Assembly (NCBI GenBank): GCA_902362865.1
Contig: CABIYE010000029.1
Span: 1 to 42,828, forward strand
From: Clostridiaceae bacterium
Lineage (GTDB): Bacteria; Bacillota; Clostridia; Lachnospirales; Lachnospiraceae
DNA length: 42,828 bases
Direction of reading: 5' to 3'
A program made the translations under genes and the position numbers. Below, piece by piece: positions 33,649 to 40,900 of this stretch. Below the pieces are notes generated by a model. It worked only from the letters and a program-made list of their open reading frames with translations, searched no databases and was not told the DNA's origin. Positions within the stretch are counted from its first letter, which is position 1. Each line of letters opens with the position of its first letter.

Positions 33649-33674
33649 ACCAATATCACGTAGGAGGTATTGGT
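33649..33674 (+). promoter_or_regulatory. Hairpin with the ribosome binding site in its loop
   Basis: ACCAATA (33649-33655) pairs with TATTGGT (33668-33674) over a 12-nt loop that contains AGGAGG (33662-33667). The stem ends directly at the ATG of the DUF3793 gene. It resembles the larger start-site hairpin at 7364-7419 but is only 7 bp and could be chance. Confidence 0.35.
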
Positions 33675-34238
33675 ATGCTTGAAAGGTTGATTATCCGGCA
33701 CTGTGCGCCGACTCTGGCGGGTTTAAAAACCGGCAGTGTAATAAATTGCCCTTATAAAGACCGGGAAGAAATTCTTTATGCAGTACAGAATTTAAATCAG
33801 AGACTTTCGTTTTATGGACTGTTTGTGATACCACTGAGGATTTTGGAGAATAAGATTCTGGTTTATCTATATCGTCCGGATAAGTTGACAGAAGATCTGG
33901 CATCTGAAGATGCAGCGGATATTTTAAAAAATTATGGTTATCCGATGGGGGATTTTAGAAAATGTATTGCCCGGCTCTGCAGGAGACTGGAAGAATCAGA
34001 GGAATTTCCTCATGAAATTGGACTTTTTCTTGGTTATCCTTCGGAAGATGTATTGGGATTTATCACCAAACATGCCTGTGATTATAAGTGCGCCGGATAT
34101 TGGAAAGTATATGGTGATGCAAAAAAAGCGGAGCGAATATTTGAACAGTATAGGAAATGTACGGAGCTATATTGTTTACAGTGGGAAAAGGGAAAGAGCA
34201 TTGAACAGCTGGCTGCTCAGGGTTTTCCGTTTTGGTAG
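33675..34238 (+). CDS. DUF3793 family protein
   Basis: This is a 187-residue protein of the DUF3793 family, common in clostridia and often beside flavodoxin or metal-transport genes; no such gene is adjacent here. It shows the family features: an N-terminal HCAPTLAGLKTGSV segment, a central HEIGLFLGYPSEDVLGFI motif, CDYKCAGYWKVYGD, and a C-terminal CTELYCLQWEKGKSIEQL. Several cysteines are conserved in the C-terminal half, which suggests metal or redox use, but the function is not known. There is no signal peptide or membrane helix. The Shine-Dalgarno is AGGAGG, 7 nt from the ATG. It converges with the KdpE-like gene. Confidence 0.8.
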   Translation: MLERLIIRHCAPTLAGLKTGSVINCPYKDREEILYAVQNLNQRLSFYGLFVIPLRILENKILVYLYRPDKLTEDLASEDAADILKNYGYPMGDFRKCIARLCRRLEESEEFPHEIGLFLGYPSEDVLGFITKHACDYKCAGYWKVYGDAKKAERIFEQYRKCTELYCLQWEKGKSIEQLAAQGFPFW

Positions 34239-34240
34239 AA

Positions 34241-34265
34241 CAGGCGGCTCTTTAAGAACCGCCTG
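34241..34265. terminator. Hairpin between convergent DUF3793 and KdpE-like genes
   Basis: CAGGCGG (34241-34247) pairs with CCGCCTG (34259-34265). The right arm and part of the loop are the last codons and stop of the minus-strand gene. No T-run follows on either side, so termination strength is uncertain. Confidence 0.45.
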
Positions 34266-34983
34266 CATTGTATTCGTCCTCCCGCATACGGTATCCGATG
34301 CCCACTTCTGTGAAGATGTATTTTGGCTCTGCGGGATTTTCTTCTAATTTACGCCGGATATTCGCCATATTTACACGGAGAATTTTGTTATTGTTCTTAT
34401 CAGAATAAGGCCCCCAGATGTGTGTCATAAGGGCACCGTAGGTAATAACCTTTCCGGAATTCTGTGCAAGCAGTGATACGATTCTGTATTCAACAGGGGT
34501 CAGGTGGATGGGGACACCGTGAAATTTTACAATCCGTTTGTCAAAATCAATCATTAATGCATCTGCCTGATAGGGGCGTTTATAGAATTCAGAATGATTC
34601 CGCAGACGATTGCTGTGCCGCAGAGAGGCGCGGATCCTTGCCAATAGTTCCGATGTACCGAATGGCTTGGTAATATAATCATCTGCCCCGGCATCCAGGG
34701 CATCGACTTTCTCCTTTTCCTGAGTACGGGCAGAGACGACGATAATAGGCACGCTGGACCAGTTTCGTACCTCCCGGATAATGGAGAGTCCATCCATATC
34801 AGGAAGCCCAAGATCCAGAAGAACAATGTCAGGACATTGAGAATTGATGACAGATAATCCTTCTGTGCCCGATGAAGCTTGCAGTGGTTTATAGTGGTGT
34901 GATTTTAAACATTTACAAATGATGTCCGAAATATTGGTTTCATCTTCGATTATCAGTACGGTAAATTTTGTTGCTGTATTCAA
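34252..34983 (-). CDS. KdpE-like response regulator
   Basis: This 243-residue OmpR-family regulator has a receiver domain with E13/D14, phosphoacceptor D57 (VLLDLGLP) and K106, and a winged-helix domain ending in VGIGYRM. Its sequence and partnership with a DUF4118 kinase are closest to KdpE, which activates potassium-uptake genes. No kdpFABC genes are in the window, so the target may be elsewhere or different. Translation starts at TTG 34983, with AAAGGAGG 10 nt before. The start overlaps the kinase stop by 3 nt. Confidence 0.87.
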   Translation of the reverse strand: MNTATKFTVLIIEDETNISDIICKCLKSHHYKPLQASSGTEGLSVINSQCPDIVLLDLGLPDMDGLSIIREVRNWSSVPIIVVSARTQEKEKVDALDAGADDYITKPFGTSELLARIRASLRHSNRLRNHSEFYKRPYQADALMIDFDKRIVKFHGVPIHLTPVEYRIVSLLAQNSGKVITYGALMTHIWGPYSDKNNNKILRVNMANIRRKLEENPAEPKYIFTEVGIGYRMREDEYNAGGS

Positions 34984-36065
34984 GATAACGAATCCTCCTT
35001 TGGCAGTGTAAACATAAATTCGGCGCCTTTGTCATGATTCAATGCTGTGATGGAACCGGCATGGGCGGTAATGATTGTCTTGCAGATGGACAGGCCGATT
35101 CCCATGCCTCTGTGTGCATCAGGAGTGGCGGTGTTTCGGGCACTGCTGCCGTCGAATATAACGGGCAGAAGCGAAGGGGAGATTCCTTTTCCGTAGTCCC
35201 GGATACAGAATACAACGGAAGTGGGGGAATCAATGACTGTCAGGTCGATTGGCTGGCTGCTGGATGAGTGCACGCATGCATTATCTAACAAATTAATAAT
35301 TACCTGCTCAATCAGCAGTGGATCCATGGGAAGAATAATATAATCTTCCGGGATGGAAACCCTGACAGAGGCTTCTGGACACCTTTTTTTAAAGCGCTGG
35401 ATGGCCTCAGAAATCACTTCTTCTACGATTTCAGGGGATTTATTTACTTTTGCAGACTCGGAATCTTTAATCCGCGTAACCGACAAAAGATTCTCTACCA
35501 TATTTAACAGCCAATTTGCATCGTCGCGAATCTGTTTTACCAGTGTTGTTTTTTCTTCTGCATTCAAGGAATCCGGAAATTCCAGATAAGAGTCGGATGT
35601 CCCGATTATACTGGTAAGCGGTGTGCGCAGGTCGTGGGAAATCGCACGGAGAAGATTCGCGCGCATTTTTTCTTTTTCTGCTTTGTTGATGATTTCTTCA
35701 CGTTCTGCAAGCAGTGCCGCCTGTATTTTCAAATGGCTGGTTGTTGCGCTGGTAATCAGGGTAATCGTCAGTGTAAGAATGAAAGATACCGGATACCCGG
35801 ACAACGTAAAATTGAGATTAAAATAAGGGTATGTAAAAAAATAGTTTATACAGATAACGCTAAATAAGGCGAAAACAATTCCGTACCAATATCCGTTGGT
35901 GTATCTTGCAGTTAAAATTAATGCTAAAATATAGATCAAGGCGATATTTGCAGAATTGATATTTGCAAATTTAAAGGCCAGGAAAGCTAATGCGGTTGAT
36001 ATCAGCATGAAAAGAAGCATAAGTGTAATGCTGTAATATTTTTTCTCTTGGTACTTTTTGAACAT
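34980..36065 (-). CDS. KdpD-like histidine kinase lacking the N-terminal sensor half
   Basis: This 361-residue kinase begins directly with the four-helix DUF4118 membrane domain of KdpD (about 10-105). HisKA with H144 (AISHDLRTPLTS) and HATPase_c follow, with NLLDNA, DYGKGI and GMGIGLSI. Full KdpD (about 880-900 residues) carries a KdpD/USP cytoplasmic sensor of about 370 residues ahead of these helices; here it is absent, and the ribosome binding site shows this is the natural start. GGAGG is 7 nt before the ATG at 36065; a TTG 6 nt upstream is too close. The gene is first in a two-gene unit. Sensing must rely on the membrane part. Confidence 0.88.
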   Translation of the reverse strand: MFKKYQEKKYYSITLMLLFMLISTALAFLAFKFANINSANIALIYILALILTARYTNGYWYGIVFALFSVICINYFFTYPYFNLNFTLSGYPVSFILTLTITLITSATTSHLKIQAALLAEREEIINKAEKEKMRANLLRAISHDLRTPLTSIIGTSDSYLEFPDSLNAEEKTTLVKQIRDDANWLLNMVENLLSVTRIKDSESAKVNKSPEIVEEVISEAIQRFKKRCPEASVRVSIPEDYIILPMDPLLIEQVIINLLDNACVHSSSSQPIDLTVIDSPTSVVFCIRDYGKGISPSLLPVIFDGSSARNTATPDAHRGMGIGLSICKTIITAHAGSITALNHDKGAEFMFTLPKEDSLS

Positions 36066-36101
36066 TTTCAAACCTCCGATATGTTGGATTCTTATATGTC
36101 T

Positions 36102-36129
36102 ATTTTAAAGTATTTTAAAAATAAGGCAA
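36102..36129 (-). promoter_or_regulatory. Promoter of the KdpDE-like unit
   Basis: On the minus strand TTGCCT (36129-36124), a 16-nt spacer and TAAAAT (36107-36102) lie about 37 nt before the kinase start. Confidence 0.6.
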
Positions 36130-36183
36130 GACAGAGCAGATTTTTCCATGTATCTTAGCGAAAACTTAACACAAAAGAATTTC

Positions 36184-36212
36184 TTGCTAATATGGATAGG
36201 CAATGCTATAAT
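36184..36212 (+). promoter_or_regulatory. Promoter of the Dus-like gene
   Basis: TTGCTA (36184-36189), a 17-nt spacer and a perfect TATAAT (36207-36212) stand 36 nt before the ATG at 36249. They are divergent from the KdpDE-like promoter. Confidence 0.75.
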
Positions 36213-36248
36213 TTTCTGGAAATACAAGAATAAGGATTGATAGAGAAT

Positions 36249-37226
36249 ATGCATTACTATTATGCGCCAATGGAAGGAATTACCGGCTACATACAGCGGA
36301 ATGCCTGCCACAGATTCTTCCCGGGCATTGATAAATATTTTACGGCATTTATTGCACCCAATCAGCGGGGACATTTCAGTTCAAAAGAAAAGAATGACAT
36401 TTTGCCGGAACACAATGAAGGGATCTGCCTTGTTCCTCAGATTTTGACTAATCGGGAGGACGACTTCTTGCTGACGGTGAAGAAGCTGAAACAGTATGGA
36501 TATGAGGAAGTAAATCTTAACTTGGGCTGCCCTTCCAAAACAGTGGTATCAAAGTTCCGTGGTTCGGGTTTTCTGGCAAAACCGGAAGAGTTGGATCGGT
36601 TTCTGGAAAGTATTTTTTCGAAAGCAGATATAAAGATTTCGATTAAGACAAGGATTGGAAAAGATGACCCGGAAGAATGGATGAGATTGCTGGAGATTTA
36701 TAATAAATATCCATTAGAGGAGTTGATTGTCCATCCAAGAACACAGAAAGATTTTTATAAAAATTCCCCGAATCTGGATGTGTTTGAAGAGATGTTTAAG
36801 CACAGCAAATGTCCTGTTTGTTATAATGGAGATTTATTTATAAAACGGGATTTTCTTAAATGGAAAGAACGCTTTCCACTGGTGGATACAGTGATGATTG
36901 GCAGGGGGCTTTTGATAAATCCCGGACTTATCGGGTTGATTGAAGAAGGCAGTATGCCAAAAAAGGAGCGGCTTTTTGCCTATCATAATCAGATTTATGA
37001 GGATTATCGAAACATTATGTATGGGGACAGAAATGTACTATTTAAGATGAAAGAACTTTGGATTTATATGATTCACAGCTTTACGAATCCGAAAAAGTAT
37101 GCTAAGAGAATCCGAAAAGCTGAGAAGCTTGCAGCTTATGAGGATGCAGTCAGTGATTTATTTAACGAACAGGAGCTTGTGGAAGATGGAAGGGAAAGTG
37201 GTTCGTCTGTATACGCGTCAGAATGA
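36249..37226 (+). CDS. tRNA-dihydrouridine synthase family protein
   Basis: This 325-residue flavoenzyme of the Dus family reduces specific uridines in tRNA with FMN and NADPH. The N terminus has APMEGIT. The catalytic cysteine is C94 in LNLGCPSKTV. ISIKTRIG, IVHPRTQKDFY and MIGRGLLINPG supply the FMN-phosphate site. The C-terminal helical tRNA-binding part is present. The sequence belongs to a divergent clostridial branch distinct from the DusB gene that usually lies by fis or lysS. The start at 36249 is preferred over TTG 36237, which abuts AAGGA. The gene overlaps the next one by 41 nt. Confidence 0.87.
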   Translation: MHYYYAPMEGITGYIQRNACHRFFPGIDKYFTAFIAPNQRGHFSSKEKNDILPEHNEGICLVPQILTNREDDFLLTVKKLKQYGYEEVNLNLGCPSKTVVSKFRGSGFLAKPEELDRFLESIFSKADIKISIKTRIGKDDPEEWMRLLEIYNKYPLEELIVHPRTQKDFYKNSPNLDVFEEMFKHSKCPVCYNGDLFIKRDFLKWKERFPLVDTVMIGRGLLINPGLIGLIEEGSMPKKERLFAYHNQIYEDYRNIMYGDRNVLFKMKELWIYMIHSFTNPKKYAKRIRKAEKLAAYEDAVSDLFNEQELVEDGRESGSSVYASE

Positions 37227-37773
37227 TAAGACGTTGTATCAATTAAAAAGAGATGGCAGGATTATTAATCAGAGAGTTTATGTAGAGATGCATTTTGGAG
37301 ATATTGCTCCTCTTTTTATGGAAAGCTATGACTGGTTTACGAAAGAGGCGGCAAAGATAGTCCCGAAGCCGGAAGATGTACACGCGCCTATCTGGTGTTC
37401 CATCAGCGTGGAGAATTGTCTGAAGCCTATAGAGGGGACGGTTGTCTATGAGCTGGAGGTGCCGGAAGAACGGGTGATATATTTTGATGAGGCAAAATGG
37501 GATTATGTGCTAAATCGGATTTATCTCCCGAAGGATGCCAAAGACGGCGAGAGATATAAGAAATATTTGAAGGATATTGGTGTAGTTAATGGATTTGAGT
37601 TCTTCCAGGGAAGATATAAAGGGATGTATCCGGAAGAAGAAGAGCGGATTATGGATAGCTGGCAGAGAGTATTTGAAATCGATAACTGGACAATATTTAA
37701 TGTGTGTGGCAATTTATGGGAAATCAGACAGGAATGGGTGAAGAGGATCGTATATCCCGGAGAAAAATTGTGA
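37186..37773 (+). CDS. DUF3841-like protein, overlapping the Dus-like gene
   Basis: This is a 195-residue cytoplasmic protein with no signal or membrane segment. It resembles the DUF3841 family in the ESYDWFTKEA segment near the N terminus, the AP(I/V)WCS stretch, the FDEAKWDYVLN motif, and the C-terminal sequence ending in NLWEIRQEWVKRI. The role of the family is unknown. The start is ATG 37186, set by AGGAG (37171-37175). It lies inside the end of the Dus-like gene in another frame, so the two are probably translated together. No clear terminator follows. Confidence 0.65.
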   Translation: MEGKVVRLYTRQNDKTLYQLKRDGRIINQRVYVEMHFGDIAPLFMESYDWFTKEAAKIVPKPEDVHAPIWCSISVENCLKPIEGTVVYELEVPEERVIYFDEAKWDYVLNRIYLPKDAKDGERYKKYLKDIGVVNGFEFFQGRYKGMYPEEEERIMDSWQRVFEIDNWTIFNVCGNLWEIRQEWVKRIVYPGEKL

Positions 37774-37946
37774 CAAGTATTATACTTTTTGCAGATATTT
37801 ATACATTAATTAAGGAAAAGGCGAAGAATAAAATCTTTGTCTTTTTTTTTGCCAAAAATATTACCAAATATTCAAAAAAATTACATATGAAAATTTTTAA
37901 ATAGAGAATAAAATAAAAAACGGAATATAATAAAGGAGGAAAGAAA
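37774..37946. other. Very AT-rich gap before the GH43-type gene
   Basis: This stretch is very AT-rich, with T8 at 37844-37851 and several A-runs. A weak promoter may be TTACAT (37881-37886) with GAGAAT (37904-37909). A TATAAT at 37926-37931 is too close to the ribosome binding site AAAGGAGG (37932-37939) to be useful. No gene, strong hairpin or known riboswitch is visible. Confidence 0.4.
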
Positions 37947-40900
37947 ATGAGAAAAAAATTTAAGAAATTAGTGTCTCTTTTGCTGATAGCAGGAATGATT
38001 TTTTCATTCATGCCGATTAATGCATCAAAGACAGTAAAGGCTGAGGAGACAGATCTGATTGCCAGATATCCGCTTGTGTCGGATATAAAGGACGTATCGG
38101 GAAATGGAAATGACGCCATTATTTTGAAAGAAGCAGATGGCGTTACTTTTACGGGAGGCGCATTAACTCTTGCCGGAGGAACCAGCACCAGTAAGAATTA
38201 TGTGTCGCTGCCGGAGGGATTATTTGATAATCAGAATGAACTGACTGTCTCTATGTGGATTAAGAATAATAATACGAAGAAAAACACATCGGCTTTTTCA
38301 TTCTGCGGAACGACAAAGAAGGGAAATTATCCGAAACATTATTTTATTCTGAATCCCAGTAATCCTGACGGATATTATAAGGCAGTATTTACAGATCCTG
38401 AAGCAGAGAGCACAGCGAATCCATGGGCAACAGAGGTCGGAGTAAATAACTCTAAGAATAATAGTGTGATGACCTCCGACCGGATGAATCAGTGGCTGTA
38501 TTATACAGTGACAATCAGTGAAAATAGTATTAGCGGTTATCTGGATGGAGAATTGCTTGGTTCAGATAACATTTCTAATATAACGGTATCTGATTTTGGA
38601 GAAAATATTCTTTCATATATTGGAAAATCTGATTATGCAGATGATACCTTTGCCGGAAGTTTCCGGGATTTGAGAATCTATGGAAAAGAAATGAATGAAG
38701 GAGAGGTTGCCGGATTATATGCAGAAGCGTTAGAGATTCAGCAGGTACAGGAAGCAAAGACAACATTGAATTTAAAGAATGGCGCGATGGTGTGCGATAA
38801 TCTGAGTCTTCCGTTAAGTTCCGGAGCTTGCAGCATCGTGTGGGAATCAGATAATACAAAGGCGCTTGAGAATGACGGAACAGTTCATTTTCAGGATAAG
38901 AGTGTATCTGTTAAATTAACGGCTGTCATAAAAAGCGGCTCTTATTCTGAGACGATTGAATTTGAACTAACAGTGCCAACTGCGTCTGAAGCGAAGGGCG
39001 AAAAGTATCGTACAAGGCTTTCGATTCCTGCTTATATATCTGAAGATCTCCAGAAAGAAGTAGATGGACAGGAAATTGTGTGGTCTTGTGTTCCAGAAGG
39101 ATTGATTGCGAGCGATGGTAAGGTTACCAGACCGTCAAAAGACACTGACGCGACGGTAACGGCAACTATCGCTGATGCTGAAATTACTAAAAATGTTAAG
39201 GTAATGGCAGAGGGCGGACAGGTTTTAAGTTATGTGATTCAAGGCGGCAACCTGTATGAAAACACAGGGGATCTTTTGGCGTCTTCAGACAGCAGGCGTT
39301 CAGATGCGTTGTTCCTTGCAGCGAAAACGACAGAAGAAGAGTCTTATACAGAGCTAAATAAAGGAAAAGCTGTAGTCTATGTGAAGTGGGATGGAGCTCA
39401 GAAAGCGAACCCTGATAATCAGATGGGGTCTCCGATATTGTTTAGAAAGGCTGATGGAAGCCTGGCCGTTGCAGCGTCAGGAAATAACAACAAAAATGGC
39501 ATTTATGTATGGGATACACAGGACAATATGGCATTTACAAACGAGAGGTTTCTGACACTTGCAGATGCAGGAACAAAAGTTCAGAATCCTTCTGTCATCT
39601 ATGATAGTATGAGCGGTGGATATAAGATTTTCTGGCAGGATCAAAATGATAAGACTTACGTAAGTCTTATGACAGATTTGAAAAATGGGACAGTGCCGGA
39701 ACAGACGGTAGAAACTGTTTATAATAAAGAAATCGTATCTGGCGTTCTTCCGTCTAATGCTGTAAAAAATGAAGCGTCGGTATTTGAAGCAAGTGCATCT
39801 GAATATGAAGCAATTATAAAGAAGTACGGAAATGTTTACAATACGGAAGTAGAAACTGTAAATATTGAGGCGAAGCCGGGAGAGTCAGTTGAATTACCGG
39901 AGACGGTTAAGGCTTCTTACAGTGACGGCAGTACCAAGAATCTGGGTGTTGTCTGGGATGAAGAAGAACTGAAAGCACTTGATTCCGGCAAGGAAGGTGT
40001 TTATGAAGTTACCGGTACGGTACAACAGGATGCTTATACTTATCCATTTATTGAAGAACGGGCAGATCCTCATGTATTCTATAATGAAGATGACGGTTAT
40101 TATTATGCTACCGGTTCTTATTATGAAGAAAATATGACAGCGCCTTCTTGTGCCCAGTCCTACCGTAAGCTGGATATTCGCCGTGCCAAGACAATTGAGG
40201 GACTGAAAACGGCAAAAGAGCATTATATTCTGGAATCAGAAACAGGAGACAGATGGGGCGGATTTATCTGGGCACCGGAATTTCATAAGATTAATGGTAC
40301 TTGGTACTGCCTGGTTGGAGCTCATGATTTTGGGACGTCAGGAGTACCGGCAAATATTAATTGGAATAGTGCTCACTGGTGCAGCAAGTCTATTTTAATT
40401 CCGTATGAGGGAACGGATGAACAGATGAAAGAAGGCGGGATGCTGGATGCAAAACAGTGGGGCGAGCCGATCATACTAAACAACTCTCCGTCTTTTGATG
40501 TGTCTTATTACGAAGATGAAGCGGGTCAGGGATATTATGTAATGCCGCAGAGTGCGCAGATATCCATCGTAAAAGCACAGGGAGGCGATGGCGTGATTCC
40601 ACAGCCGACAGGCAGCAGGGTTGTGATAAAATCCGGCGAGTGGCCGTGGGAATACGGGGTTTATGAAGGAAGTATCACAGCTTCAAATCCAGAGGGAAAT
40701 GACCAATTAGTTGTAGAAGGACCCTATATGTTTGCTTATGGCGACAAAGTATATATTAGCTATTCGGCGGCAACCGTTGATAAATATTATACATTGGGAC
40801 TTTTGATGGCAGACAAGGGCAGTGATCTTATGGATCCGGCCAGTTGGACTCATGTTACTTATCCTCTGCTAAGTTCTTATGATACCGATGAAGGTGAAAT

